From Colwellia echini (GTDB lineage: Bacteria > Pseudomonadota > Gammaproteobacteria > Enterobacterales > Alteromonadaceae), in NCBI RefSeq assembly GCF_002843355.2, contig NZ_PJAI02000001.1, forward strand, positions 600,070 through 664,069: 64,000 bases of DNA, read 5' to 3'. Every line of letters begins with the position of its first letter. Positions within the stretch are counted from its first letter, which is position 1. Both the position numbers and the translations under genes were made by a program. Below, in pieces: positions 9,445 to 18,772 of this stretch. The notes below the pieces were generated by a model. That model did not search any database, was not told where the DNA came from, and was given only the letters and a program-made list of their open reading frames with translations.

Positions 9445-10380
9445 ATGTTTTTATCGATAAAAAATTCAGTCCCCATGAGTGTTTGGTTTATGCTGCTATC
9501 CGCTTTGGGATTTTCCCTGATGTCTGCGTGCGTAAAAGAAGTAAGTGGTTTAGGCATTCCAGTACTTGAAATTGTTGCTGCGAGAGCAATAGTTTCACTA
9601 ATGCTGAGTTATGTAGATATTAAGCGTAAAAATCTGTCGGTATGGGGCAATAATAAGCCATTACTTTTAGCACGAGGTTTAGTAGGTGCTTTTACCTTAA
9701 TGTTTGTTTATTACTCAGTGACTAGGTTACCGTTAGCGGAAGCGACAGTTCTACAGTATTTACACCCTGTATTTACCGCTATTCTAGCGTTATTTTTTTT
9801 GAAAGAAGTAATACAACGTTCAACCATTGCTTGTATTGTAATTAGCTTAATAGGTTTGTTTATTATTATTCAACCAAACTTATCTTTAGGTGATGTGCAG
9901 TTAGAAGGTTTATCTGCTGAGGCGTTAACACTAGAACAACTCACCTTAGCAGAAGCAACTTTATATTCATGGACAAGTATTGGTGCGGGAATACTAGGGG
10001 CGTTTGGTAGCGCGGTAGCTTATATACTGGTGAAAAAACTCACCAAGACAGATGATACCTCAGTTATTATTTTCTACTTTCCATTAGTTGCCTTGCCCAT
10101 TTCAATATTGATGCTAGGTAATGATTTTGTAATACCAACTTTACCCGCTTTAGGTTTATTGGTGTTAGTAGGAATATTTACTCAAGTAGGACAAGTAGGA
10201 TTAACCAAAGCATTTCAATGCGCAGATGCGAATAAAGCTAGTGCTTACGCCTATGTACAAATAATATTTTCTGTTCTACTAGGTTGGGTATACTTTGGCG
10301 AAGTACCTATTTTTACCACCATTATCGGTGGCGGGTTAATAATGACGGGTGCATTAATTAATGTGCTGTGGAAACGCTAA
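9445..10380 (+). CDS. DMT-superfamily (EamA) membrane transporter
   Basis: 311 residues with about ten hydrophobic segments arranged as two EamA repeats. The first includes LARGLVGAFTLMFVYYSVTR and LPLAEATVLQYLHPVFTAI; the second includes the matching end segment ASAYAYVQIIFSVLLGWVYFGE. Family members export amino acids or other small metabolites across the inner membrane. The substrate cannot be read from the sequence. It lies 56 bp after the helicase gene on the same strand. An insert of about 25 residues (QLEGLSAEALTLEQLTLAEA) between the two halves is unusual for the family. Confidence 0.88.
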   Translation: MFLSIKNSVPMSVWFMLLSALGFSLMSACVKEVSGLGIPVLEIVAARAIVSLMLSYVDIKRKNLSVWGNNKPLLLARGLVGAFTLMFVYYSVTRLPLAEATVLQYLHPVFTAILALFFLKEVIQRSTIACIVISLIGLFIIIQPNLSLGDVQLEGLSAEALTLEQLTLAEATLYSWTSIGAGILGAFGSAVAYILVKKLTKTDDTSVIIFYFPLVALPISILMLGNDFVIPTLPALGLLVLVGIFTQVGQVGLTKAFQCADANKASAYAYVQIIFSVLLGWVYFGEVPIFTTIIGGGLIMTGALINVLWKR

Positions 10381-10436
10381 ACCTTTACTACTGTCGCCTT
10401 ATGAAGCCACATATTCAAGTGAGACTGGGCGTTAAT

Positions 10437-11330
10437 TTAAATAGCCATCAATTGTAAATACGTAGGGTTTGTAGTTTGCTGCAAGTAAAGTGTTATCTCT
10501 TTAACTGCGTTGCGAAAAGGTTTTTGCAAATGTGATTTTAGGGTCTTTTTTACTTGCTTCATGCTCGCAGGTTTTACTGTCTCGCCCTTTAAAACACAAA
10601 ATAAAGCTAGCGCGTATACGGTTTCTAATTCAGGTAATGCCGCAGGTCGATTAAGGCTTTGTTTGTTGCATGAACCACATCCACCTTTAAATTGATAAGC
10701 GGTATTAGAAAAAATAACACCAAAACCCATAAAGCATGCTACTAGGTCGATTGTTTGTGGTAATACTTCTTTTCCACCAGGAGGAAATAGGTAGTTATCA
10801 TTTTGAGAATAAGCATCAGAACTGCTATTTGTATTGATATTAGCTTCATGTTGAGCGACGAGAATACTTGCTTGAATTTGCACTAGGTATGCAATTAAGT
10901 CTTGTGGTTGGTTAAGTTGGCTTTGATGAAAAGCAATATCTATCGCCGGAAGAACTTCTTTTCCTTCAACTTTATAATTTACGCTGCTGTGAGTATTGTT
11001 AGCTCTTATTATTGCATCGTCGCCACGTAGACGAGATGAAAAAGTTAACAACGGCATTGGCTTTTGCGTAAAGCTTTGTGCTGCAACAAGTCTAATTGGC
11101 CATGCACTCAAACCAGTATATTTAAGCGTATTAGTGAAAATAGCATTAGCCATTTCTTCTACGCTATTTGCGCTGCCAGGAAAAAAACTATTGTTAGGTA
11201 ATATTAGCTGGCTATTATTTTTGAAAAAATCACCATCAAGTTGAGTAATACACCAAGCGAAAGTATCAAGTATCCATGCTTTACTGTCTTCGTCAATAAC
11301 CGGCTTTGTTTTAAAAAAATTTGATAACAT
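10437..11330 (-). CDS. Conserved protein of unknown function, paralogue 1 (keeps a GGCGSC motif)
   Basis: 297 residues with no signal peptide or membrane segment. It is a paralogue of the next gene upstream (11406-12365). Shared landmarks are an N-terminus of the type LFKxKPxIDExSKxWIxDTFAWC, ESQLNQP or QSQLNQP in the middle, TxDLxACFMGFGVIFS, a YALALFC segment and a C-terminal VSLYLQQTTNP-like end. This copy has GGCGSC at about residues 214-219 with further Cys nearby, a possible metal-binding or redox site. It resembles, from memory, a family of about 300-residue proteins of unknown function in gammaproteobacteria, some with a His-Glu-containing motif in the centre that is not present here. 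Confidence 0.6.
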   Translation of the reverse strand: MLSNFFKTKPVIDEDSKAWILDTFAWCITQLDGDFFKNNSQLILPNNSFFPGSANSVEEMANAIFTNTLKYTGLSAWPIRLVAAQSFTQKPMPLLTFSSRLRGDDAIIRANNTHSSVNYKVEGKEVLPAIDIAFHQSQLNQPQDLIAYLVQIQASILVAQHEANINTNSSSDAYSQNDNYLFPPGGKEVLPQTIDLVACFMGFGVIFSNTAYQFKGGCGSCNKQSLNRPAALPELETVYALALFCVLKGETVKPASMKQVKKTLKSHLQKPFRNAVKEITLYLQQTTNPTYLQLMAI

Positions 11331-11405
11331 TTAGCTATTTGTCTTTAATATTTAATTCGGAATTACAGTTTACACTAGCTGATTTAAAAAAGTTACTGGG
11401 GGTAG

Positions 11406-12365
11406 TTAAAATGATGATATTGCAGCTGAGCTATTAATTTGTTTTAACATATGCACAGGGTTTGTAGTCTGCTGTAAATACAAGCTGACTTCTTTATAAG
11501 CTTTATTAAATAGCTTATATAAATCAGTAGTAAGCTCTTGTTTTATTACTTTGGTATCGCTATTTTTAATCGCGCAGAACAAAGCCAAAGCGTAAATTAT
11601 TTCTTCAGTGTGTTCCTTGTTAATTAATGCTGTATTAGTGGATACTTTCGGCTTTATGTTATTTTTCACAACGTTTTTTATCTCTGATCTCTTATTTTTG
11701 TTAGATTCTACATTACTCTCGCTTTGTAAATGACTCGCAGCACGAGAAAAAATAACACCAAAGCCCATAAAGCAAGCGATTAAATCTACTGTTTTTGTTA
11801 ACGTTTGTTTATGTGGAGACTTGTCATCAACAGCTCTTGTTAGCGTGACTTTTCGTGTAGGGGGATTAACTCCTTGTTGTTTCACTATGTGGGTTAATTG
11901 TTTTTCTACTAAATAAGCAATAAAGGTATCAGGTTGATTAAGCTGGCTTTCATGATAACCAATTTCTAGCGGTATATTATTGTTCTCATTAGCGGTAGTG
12001 GCGTTTCTAGCTTGGTAATGTTCACGGTAAAGTGTCGAGGAAAAAAAGGGTTTGCGCGTAGGTTTAGTTAAATCGTCAACTGAACACTCAAAGTTATAAG
12101 TGTGATAAAACTGCTTAACAGGAGTAAGAGAGATAGCAGTATTTGACATACCAATGTATTGGTTAGTTTTAGTAAGCACTTTATCTGCTATGGCTTCTAC
12201 ACATTGAAGGTTTTGTGGATAAAGCATGTCAGTTAATATCAATTGTTGATTTGGTTGAAAATATTCACCATTCATTTGTGCCATGCACCAAGCAAAAGTG
12301 TCAAATATCCACTCTTTGCTAGCCTCATCAATAATTGGTTTTACTTTAAATAATGCTGATAACAT
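11406..12365 (-). CDS. Conserved protein of unknown function, paralogue 2 (motif lost)
   Basis: 319 residues, tandem paralogue of 10437-11330, separated by 75 bp and read in the same direction. The N- and C-terminal blocks align well (MLSALFKVKPIIDEASKEWI; CFMGFGVIFSRAA; YALALFCAIK). The region that holds GGCGSC in paralogue 1 is replaced by a low-complexity Ser/Asn/Lys-rich stretch (about residues 225-255) without cysteines. This suggests duplication followed by relaxed or changed function. No catalytic motif is recognised in either copy. Confidence 0.6.
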   Translation of the reverse strand: MLSALFKVKPIIDEASKEWIFDTFAWCMAQMNGEYFQPNQQLILTDMLYPQNLQCVEAIADKVLTKTNQYIGMSNTAISLTPVKQFYHTYNFECSVDDLTKPTRKPFFSSTLYREHYQARNATTANENNNIPLEIGYHESQLNQPDTFIAYLVEKQLTHIVKQQGVNPPTRKVTLTRAVDDKSPHKQTLTKTVDLIACFMGFGVIFSRAASHLQSESNVESNKNKRSEIKNVVKNNIKPKVSTNTALINKEHTEEIIYALALFCAIKNSDTKVIKQELTTDLYKLFNKAYKEVSLYLQQTTNPVHMLKQINSSAAISSF

Positions 12366-12583
12366 AACTACTCGCCATCTTTTACACTCTATCTCTCGTT
12401 CTTTTTACATACGAGGTATTTTTTACAGAAAATCTCGCAATAATATTCTATCGTGATCAGCTAAGTATTTACATTACGAGGCATGTCAAAACAACGACAA
12501 GAACGAGAATATTTAGTATTGCTAATAAGTGAGCCTATTTATTAGCTAACTTTATAAGCATAGTAATTCAGTAAGTAATTGGC

Positions 12584-12611
12584 ATGACATCAAGCTTGCA
12601 AGTGGTATAAT
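12584..12611 (+). promoter_or_regulatory. Candidate extended -10 promoter of the VF530-type gene
   Basis: TGGTATAAT (12603-12611) is an extended -10 box, with ATGACA (12584-12589) 16 bp upstream, about 60 bp before the ATG at 12670. The rest of the 304-bp gap (12366-12669) is AT-rich. It contains one 8-bp inverted repeat (GCTAATAA and TTATTAGC near 12519-12544) and nothing else I can interpret. Confidence 0.5.
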
Positions 12612-12669
12612 TCTTTATTATCACAACTAGCCAGAACTGAGTGCCACCTTAGGCCGTTTAGGAATAACA

Positions 12670-13083
12670 ATGATCAACAAAGACATTTATAAAAATAACC
12701 CCTTACACGGCACTAGCCTTGAAACAGTATTAACAACCCTAGTTGATCATTACGGCTTTGAAATTTTATCCGCTTACATGAACTTAAACTGCTTTAAACA
12801 AAACCCGAGTATTGAGTCGAGCTTAAAATTTTTAAAGAAAACAGCTTGGGCGCAAGAGAAAGTAGAAGCCTTTTACATGTACCAATATCACAGCTTACCG
12901 AAAGCTGATGATGCTAATTTTGAGTTACCACCGCGTGATCGCATTGTGCCATCAGGTTTAGAGCAACGTCCTCCAAAAGAACTAAGTCTTGAAGACGCGG
13001 AAGAGCTACGTGTTAAACAAGCAGAAAAAACCCGTAAACGCGCATTGTCTTCAAGCCCGGCTAACCCTTGGGGCAATAGATAA
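12670..13083 (+). CDS. VF530-type (DUF2132) small protein
   Basis: 137 residues. Residues 8-70 match the VF530/DUF2132 family: [40 protein letters not shown], then KVEAFYMY. Family members are small helical proteins proposed from structure to bind nucleic acid, with unknown cellular role. The tail beyond about residue 85 is charged and Pro-rich ([25 protein letters not shown]) and probably disordered. The AlkB-like gene follows 33 bp downstream on the same strand, so the two may be cotranscribed. Confidence 0.85.
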   Translation: MINKDIYKNNPLHGTSLETVLTTLVDHYGFEILSAYMNLNCFKQNPSIESSLKFLKKTAWAQEKVEAFYMYQYHSLPKADDANFELPPRDRIVPSGLEQRPPKELSLEDAEELRVKQAEKTRKRALSSSPANPWGNR

Positions 13084-13116
13084 CTAGGCGGTTAAACATA
13101 AATAGTACGAGAACGT

Positions 13117-13752
13117 ATGAATTTATTCTCGAGCTTACTTGATGAGCCTATTAGTATTTTACCTAATGATGGTGAAGTACTTTATTACGGTGAGATATTT
13201 TCGCCTGAAGATAGTGACTTTTATTTTAGGCAATTATTAAACACCATACCTTGGCAACATGATCAAGCTATGGTTTTGGGACAAATAATTGAAACCAAAA
13301 GAAAGGTTGCTTGGTGCGCTGACACTATTGATAACAAGCCATTCTCTTATAGCTATTCAGGTGTAACTCGATATTCACAGCCATTTTCACCAGAGTTACT
13401 TAGCCTGAAAAAATTAGTTGAGCAACATAGCGGGGAAACCTATAACTCGTGTTTATTAAACCTTTATCACTCAGGTGAAGAGGGCATGGCCTGGCACAGT
13501 GATGGCGAAGATGATTTAAAAGAGCGGGGCGCTATCGCCTCATTAAGCTTTGGTGCAGAAAGAAAGTTTTCGTTTAAACATAAGTTTTCTAAAGAAGTGG
13601 TTGCACTACAACTTAAAGTCGCAAGCTTGTTAGTGATGAAAGGTAACACTCAACAATATTGGTTACATAGTTTACCACCCACTAAAACAGTAACTGAGCC
13701 TCGTATAAATCTCACCTTTAGAACTATAGATAAGCCAGAACTAAAAATTTAA
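13117..13752 (+). CDS. AlkB-like 2-oxoglutarate/Fe(II) dioxygenase
   Basis: 211 residues, the typical length of AlkB-family nucleic-acid demethylases of the ALKBH2/3-like bacterial type. The Fe(II) ligands are visible as H127-x-D129 in MAWHSDGED and His184 in YWLHSLPPT. The 2-oxoglutarate-binding arginines are in EPRINLTFR at the C-terminus. The nucleotide-recognition lid has VTRYSQPF. Such enzymes reverse N1-methyladenine and N3-methylcytosine lesions by oxidative demethylation. No Ada box or adaptive-response gene is next to it. Confidence 0.92.
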   Translation: MNLFSSLLDEPISILPNDGEVLYYGEIFSPEDSDFYFRQLLNTIPWQHDQAMVLGQIIETKRKVAWCADTIDNKPFSYSYSGVTRYSQPFSPELLSLKKLVEQHSGETYNSCLLNLYHSGEEGMAWHSDGEDDLKERGAIASLSFGAERKFSFKHKFSKEVVALQLKVASLLVMKGNTQQYWLHSLPPTKTVTEPRINLTFRTIDKPELKI

Positions 13753-13809
13753 TTTATTTTTAATCAGTATTACCCAGCTCCTAAAATATAGGTGTGCTTC
13801 ATATTATAA

Positions 13810-14223
13810 TTAAGCGCTTAAATGTATGTAAGATGAAGCTCTTGGCATCATCAGGCTGTTATAAGTATTTAATTGCTTAACAGTTACTGCAGAGATACCG
13901 CGATCATCAAGCTCAATAGTATTCACTTTTGAGCTGTTAACTGCACTGCTGCGCATATAGATATCAATAAACTTTTGTTGTAATCGGTTTTCCTCTTTAA
14001 AAGACTGCGTGTTCATTAAGTCAAAGTTTGCATCAGTAGCCACTTTACCAACAATATTCCGTCTTGCTTTATTAATTTGTTCTACGGTTAATAAATCACT
14101 AAATGCTTGGGCTCTTTTTTGTGTACCTGACTTAAGCGATTTAGACTTATGAACCACAGGCATAATAACTTGCATGTTTGGGGCTTTTGTATAGCTACCA
14201 GAAGATCCGAGTTGTATTGACAT
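13810..14223 (-). CDS. Hypothetical protein, 137 aa
   Basis: No family recognised. The protein is polar and mostly helical in character with a Ser/Lys-rich N-terminus (KSKSLKSGTQKRAQ), without a signal peptide, membrane segment, cysteine or recognisable motif. It lies alone between the convergent AlkB-like gene and cca; its start is an ATG with TAAGGG 10 bp upstream. It is at least plausible as a gene because no longer ORF competes in this interval and the start has a ribosome-binding sequence. Confidence 0.5.
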   Translation of the reverse strand: MSIQLGSSGSYTKAPNMQVIMPVVHKSKSLKSGTQKRAQAFSDLLTVEQINKARRNIVGKVATDANFDLMNTQSFKEENRLQQKFIDIYMRSSAVNSSKVNTIELDDRGISAVTVKQLNTYNSLMMPRASSYIHLSA

Positions 14224-14421
14224 ATTATTCCCTTACTTAAAATTAAGGCTTTGAATAGTTGATAGAAATAATATAAGTAAAATGGAATGATTAAGTTGTT
14301 GCCATTTGTTAACAAGTCGAAGCAAATTGTATTGCTACTCACGTTGGATAGAATCTGAATTTTGGAGAAGGAATTGATTTAGTAGAATAATAGAGAAGTG
14401 AAAAACTCTCTATCTTAGGTA

Positions 14422-15789
14422 TTACGCAGGGTTCAAATGTGCACAAGCAGCTTTAATGTTAGCTATTTCATTAAGCCTTACTTTAGCCATTGCTTCTTTG
14501 ATAGCTGCACCTTGTAAGCCTTGCTCAACGAATGCTTTGGCGGTTACTGCTCTTGCAGCGTTTACTGCGGACTGTAAATATTCTTCTTGTGGATAAGGGC
14601 GATTTTCAAAACCTAAACGGCCTAAAAAATCAGCCTTGCAAGCCATTAAAAAATACTCAAACTCATCAGGCTTTCGCCATACGTCAAGTTTATCGAATAT
14701 TTTCAGTAGTGTACTCGCTTTCAGCTCAAAAGCTTTATGGCAATGTAAGTGAAACTCGCAAACTTTTAACGCAAGTTGTTTGTAATTTGATGGTACTTTT
14801 AATTGTTTACATATTTTCTCAACCAGTGGTAAACCTGTTTTTTCGTGGCCTTTATGGCTTGGTAGTTCAGGTGAGGGTGTTAAACCTTTACCTAAGTCAT
14901 GACACAATGCTGCAAAGCGAATGGCTATTTTCTGATCTGTTTTTTCAACAGGCATAGTTTGCGTTAACAAAACCGCTTGTTGCAATACCATCATGGTATG
15001 AATACCACTACATATTTCAGGGTGCCAAAGTGCCGGGTTTGGTATTCCCCATAAAGCATCTAACTCAGGCCATAACTCAGCTAATGCACCACATTGCTGT
15101 AGTACTTGAAAAAACACTTCAGGACTACCTGCAATATTGTTTGAGTTAGTTCCTCCATCAGCCAAACTTAACTGCATTTCTTGCCAAACACGCTCAGGTG
15201 TTAAACTTTTCAATTCACCACTGGCACTGATTTCACGCATTAAATTGACAGTTTCTTCTGCGATGGTAAAACCATATTGATGATAACGCGCCGCAAAACG
15301 AGCAACGCGTAATACCCGCAACGGATCTTCAATAAACGCATCACTGACATGACGTAGTACACGATCGTTAAGATCTTGCTGTCCATTATACGGATCTATT
15401 ATTTCACCATTAGTATCCATTGCCATGGCATTAACGGTTAAATCTCGGCGTTTTAAATCTTCTTCAATAGTAACGTCTGGCGCAAAGTAACAACTAAAAC
15501 CTGTATAACCTTGACCTTGTTTACGTTCAGTACGAGCAAGAGCATATTCTGCTTTTGTTTTGGGGTGTAAAAATACCGGGAAATCTTTACCTACTTGCTG
15601 ATAACCGAGTGCTAACATTTGCTCAACTGTAGCGCCAACCACCAAATAATCTTTATCTTTTACTGGACGATTAAGTAATTTGTCGCGCACCGCCCCACCG
15701 ACTAAATAAGTAGTAAGCTCAGTATTCGCTAGAGAGTTAGATTGATTTTTATCAGGTGTATCAGTAAACAAGGTACGTCCAAAATGCAT
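14422..15789 (-). CDS. cca: CCA tRNA nucleotidyltransferase (multifunctional, with HD domain)
   Basis: Adds or repairs the 3'-CCA of tRNAs without a template. The class II nucleotidyltransferase head begins YLVGGAVRDKLL, followed by the catalytic carboxylates in KDKDYLVVG, the RRDLTVNAMA segment and DPLRVLRVARFAAR (amino-acid template region). The C-terminal half holds an HD domain (ALCHDLGKG) as in E. coli Cca, giving possible phosphatase/phosphodiesterase activity. At 455 residues it is about 40 longer than E. coli Cca (412); about 25 of these precede the YLVGG core (MHFGRTLFTDTPDKN...). No later ATG exists before the core, so the ATG at 15789 is kept. Confidence 0.95.
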   Translation of the reverse strand: MHFGRTLFTDTPDKNQSNSLANTELTTYLVGGAVRDKLLNRPVKDKDYLVVGATVEQMLALGYQQVGKDFPVFLHPKTKAEYALARTERKQGQGYTGFSCYFAPDVTIEEDLKRRDLTVNAMAMDTNGEIIDPYNGQQDLNDRVLRHVSDAFIEDPLRVLRVARFAARYHQYGFTIAEETVNLMREISASGELKSLTPERVWQEMQLSLADGGTNSNNIAGSPEVFFQVLQQCGALAELWPELDALWGIPNPALWHPEICSGIHTMMVLQQAVLLTQTMPVEKTDQKIAIRFAALCHDLGKGLTPSPELPSHKGHEKTGLPLVEKICKQLKVPSNYKQLALKVCEFHLHCHKAFELKASTLLKIFDKLDVWRKPDEFEYFLMACKADFLGRLGFENRPYPQEEYLQSAVNAARAVTAKAFVEQGLQGAAIKEAMAKVRLNEIANIKAACAHLNPA

Positions 15790-15793
15790 TAAA

Positions 15794-15834
15794 GGATTAG
15801 TTAGTTAAGGATTAGTTAGTTAAGGATTAGTTAA
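15794..15834. repeat. Tandem 15-bp repeats just upstream of cca
   Basis: Units of GGATTAGTTAGTTAA lie at 15794-15808 and 15809-15823, followed by a partial third unit (GGATTAGTTAA, 15824-15834). The array sits within 45 bp upstream of the cca start codon, in the position of its 5' untranslated region or ribosome-binding site. Confidence 0.85.
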
Positions 15835-16043
15835 AGTGTAACATAAGCTTATCATTAGTTCAGAGAATGTCTGCCAACAAAGAGTAACAGGCCATAAGAT
15901 TTAATCAATAATTTGGTTGTGGATTTATCTCATGGTTGAAGGATAATCAGTCGTTACAATAAATCGGTTAATACCTTTGACATATAGTAAGCAAGCGGTT
16001 AATTTTATAGCTGAATTTTTCTTCTCAGCACCTAGTATCCATC

Positions 16044-18074
16044 ATGTATCGCAATTTTTTCTCTTTAAGTGATTTACCTTTTTCAATATCGCCTGATCCT
16101 AAATATTTATTTATGAGCGAGCGACATAAAGAGGCATTGTCACATCTTACTTATGGCCTAGGTGAAGTGGGTGGGTTTGCGTTATTAACGGGGGAAGTGG
16201 GTACTGGAAAAACCACTATCAGCCGCTGCTTAATGGAACAATTACCGGTAAATACCCAAGCAGCTTTTATTTTAAATCCAACGTTATCTAGCCAAGAACT
16301 CTTAGCGACTTTATGTGACGAGTTGCATATTGATTATGAAAAATCCGATGAAAGTTTAAAACATTTAACCGATATAATTGCTGAGAAATTATTAGAAAAT
16401 CATAAAAATGATATTAATACTTTATTGATTATCGACGAAGCGCAACATTTACAACCAGAGGTTTTAGAGCAGTTACGTTTACTCACTAATTTAGAAACTA
16501 ACACCAAAAAATTATTACAGGTAATTTTAATTGGTCAGCCCGAATTACAGCAGTTATTACAACGCCGAGATTTACGTCAATTAGCACAGCGAATTACCGC
16601 ACGTTATCACTTAATGCCGTTAACTCTGGCAGAGCTAACACAATACATAGAACATAGGTTAACGGTTGCAGATTGTGTTAGACCTTTATTTGATAAAGGG
16701 GCGATAAGTAAAATTCATCAACTATCGCAAGGTGTGCCGCGCATTATTAATTTACTTTGCCATAGTGCGCTAATGCAAGCTTATAACCAAAATGATAGTG
16801 TGGTAAGTAAGAAGATTGTAATGGTTGCCGCGGAAAAAACATTAGGCTCTGATTTAAAAAGCGCGCATGGCGAAGCAAAATATCATCGCACCCTTCTCAT
16901 TTCGACAGCGGTAAGCGCCGCAGCATTTATTGCCTTAGCAGGCTTTTGGTTGGGTCAGTCACAGGAGCCTGAAATTGTTATTATTAACCCCGCAGAAGAG
17001 TTGAAAGATAATCAATCAATTGCGGTGAATTCAGCTACGTCAAATAAGCAGTCGACAAACGTATCGAATAAAGCAATAAATAAACTAACAACGAATCAGC
17101 AAAACCAAGACTCAACGCAATATTCTGCTCAACATTTAACTAATAACTCAACTCAAATGAGTAATATTAACCCGTCGGCGGCGGTTAACGTAGACCAAGT
17201 ACCAGAGCTTATAAAACAACAGCATCTTGCACCTAATGGTTTATATACGGTGCAATATGGTGACACGCTATTCAAGCTTTCGGTACAGTTTAATATAAAG
17301 CTTAACTCATTGCGTCAATGGAATAATATCTATGAAAATGACTCGATTGCTATTGGCGATAAGCTTTATGTGGTTGAGCCTGAGAACATTAGTTATACGC
17401 AGGACTCAACTAAAAAAACTAATAATTATTCATCTCAAGGTTCATCTCAGCCAAATAACTCACAAAATAGCGAACGAAATAGTCATCAGGATGATACAAC
17501 ACGGTTTGTCAGTGCAGAAAAACCAAACCGTACCGTTATCAATAATCGCAATACGCCAAAGCGTGGTGACATTAAATATCAAGTGAAACCAGTTGAAGGG
17601 GTTTCGAGTGATTTATTAGCACTTTTTCAAGAAGCTATTGATGAAACAGAACCTGAGTTAAATGAAGGTAATAGCACTCAAAGTCAGGATTCAAATGGTT
17701 ATTCAAATAGCTCAGCAGATGGCTCATCAAAGGAACAGTTAAATAATTACCAATCACAAACACAATCTAGCAATACAGGTAAACCAAGCACTACAAAGCA
17801 GAACGATAATAATGAAACAGTTACCGTTGACGGCTACAAAATACTCCCCCTTAGCCAAATGCCAAAAAGGTTACAAGATGATTTACCTAGTTTGAAGTTT
17901 GAACAACATGTTTATACCTCAGATAAAAAAGGTTGGGTATCTGAAAGCGGTAGTAATTATTATGAAGGTGACTTTATAACCGATAGATTAAAACTTGATA
18001 AAATTCTTCCGCAGAAAGTTATTCTAACTTTTGAGGGGCAAACTTTCTCAATGCCAGCGCTAACGAGTTGGTAG
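16044..18074 (+). CDS. GspA-type AAA ATPase fused to LysM and a GspB C-terminal domain
   Basis: 676 residues. Residues 1-270 are an ExeA/GspA-type AAA+ ATPase, with Walker A GEVGTGKTT (50-58) and Walker B LLIIDEAQ (about 127-134). A single membrane helix is at about 284-306 (LISTAVSAAAFIALAGFWLG). A Ser/Asn/Gln-rich periplasmic linker follows. A LysM peptidoglycan-binding module lies at about 400-447 (YTVQYGDTLFKLSVQF). Another low-complexity stretch leads to a C-terminal domain (about 595-676) resembling the GspB C-terminus, with LPSLKFEQHVYTSD, YYEGD and a terminal VILTFEGQTFSMP. GspA and GspB normally form a complex helping the type II secretion secretin cross peptidoglycan. Here both appear on one polypeptide. 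No other gsp gene is in the window. Confidence 0.85.
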   Translation: MYRNFFSLSDLPFSISPDPKYLFMSERHKEALSHLTYGLGEVGGFALLTGEVGTGKTTISRCLMEQLPVNTQAAFILNPTLSSQELLATLCDELHIDYEKSDESLKHLTDIIAEKLLENHKNDINTLLIIDEAQHLQPEVLEQLRLLTNLETNTKKLLQVILIGQPELQQLLQRRDLRQLAQRITARYHLMPLTLAELTQYIEHRLTVADCVRPLFDKGAISKIHQLSQGVPRIINLLCHSALMQAYNQNDSVVSKKIVMVAAEKTLGSDLKSAHGEAKYHRTLLISTAVSAAAFIALAGFWLGQSQEPEIVIINPAEELKDNQSIAVNSATSNKQSTNVSNKAINKLTTNQQNQDSTQYSAQHLTNNSTQMSNINPSAAVNVDQVPELIKQQHLAPNGLYTVQYGDTLFKLSVQFNIKLNSLRQWNNIYENDSIAIGDKLYVVEPENISYTQDSTKKTNNYSSQGSSQPNNSQNSERNSHQDDTTRFVSAEKPNRTVINNRNTPKRGDIKYQVKPVEGVSSDLLALFQEAIDETEPELNEGNSTQSQDSNGYSNSSADGSSKEQLNNYQSQTQSSNTGKPSTTKQNDNNETVTVDGYKILPLSQMPKRLQDDLPSLKFEQHVYTSDKKGWVSESGSNYYEGDFITDRLKLDKILPQKVILTFEGQTFSMPALTSW

Positions 18075-18102
18075 TGAGTAATCGTTAAACTTAATTGATA
18101 TT

Positions 18103-18143
18103 AAAAAGCCCCCGATAAGTAGATACTTATCGAGGGCTTTTTT
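18103..18143. terminator. Bidirectional terminator between the gspA/B fusion gene and leuD
   Basis: AAAAAGCCCCCGATAAG (18103-18119) pairs with CTTATCGAGGGCTTTTT (18126-18142) with one mismatch, flanked by A and T tracts on the two sides. It can end transcription from both convergent genes. Confidence 0.9.
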
Positions 18144-18175
18144 AAAATTTACTTTAATTCATTTTAAGTAATGGC

Positions 18176-18772
18176 TTATTGCCAAGTTGGCATTTTTGCT
18201 TCAAAAGCTTTAATTTTATCAAGCTTATTTAATGTCCAACCTACGCTATCAACACCATTTTCTAAACTGTACTGTTGAAATTCACTTAGACTAAATTTAA
18301 AGCTTAAATCACCACAAGTAACAGTATTGTTAGGTAAATCAACATTTAACGTTAATACTTCTTCAGCAGACAGTTTAAATAACTGTTCAACTTCTTCTTC
18401 GGTAAGTTTTACTGGCAAAATGCCAATGTTAATACAGTTACCGTAAAAAATATCAGCAAAGCTTGGTGCAATTACTACTTTAAAACCATATTCTTCAATA
18501 GCCCATGGCGCATGCTCACGACTTGAGCCACAGCCAAAGTTTTCACGTGCTAATAAAATGCTTGCACCTTTGTATTCTGGTTTGTTCATTACAAAATCAG
18601 GGTTTACTTGTGTGCCTTCATGATCTAAATATCTTCTTTCATGAAATAAATGCACACCAAAGCCAATACGCTCAGTTTTTTGTAAAAACTGCTTAGGGAT
18701 AATTTGATCGGTATCAACGTTGGCGATATCCAATGGTACAACCAAGCCAGAATGAGTGTTAAATTTTTCCAT
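18176..18772 (-). CDS. leuD: 3-isopropylmalate dehydratase small subunit
   Basis: 198 residues, the usual length. Together with LeuC it isomerises 2-isopropylmalate to 3-isopropylmalate in leucine synthesis. Signature segments: [20 protein letters not shown] at the start, then [18 protein letters not shown] (swivelling-domain substrate loop) and [17 protein letters not shown]. It is the last gene of the minus-strand leu operon, 132 bp after leuC, and ends at the strong bidirectional terminator at 18103-18143. Confidence 0.97.
   Translation of the reverse strand: MEKFNTHSGLVVPLDIANVDTDQIIPKQFLQKTERIGFGVHLFHERRYLDHEGTQVNPDFVMNKPEYKGASILLARENFGCGSSREHAPWAIEEYGFKVVIAPSFADIFYGNCINIGILPVKLTEEEVEQLFKLSAEEVLTLNVDLPNNTVTCGDLSFKFSLSEFQQYSLENGVDSVGWTLNKLDKIKAFEAKMPTWQ

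Noticed and set aside
12519..12544. Inverted repeat GCTAATAA/TTATTAGC as a terminator
   Set aside because: The stem is short and AT-rich, has no T tract, and lies in front of a gene rather than after one.
14088..14342. Minus-strand ORF of 84 codons overlapping the 137-residue hypothetical gene
   Set aside because: It overlaps 13810-14223 in another frame, has biased composition without a recognisable domain, and no good start signal; treated as a chance ORF.
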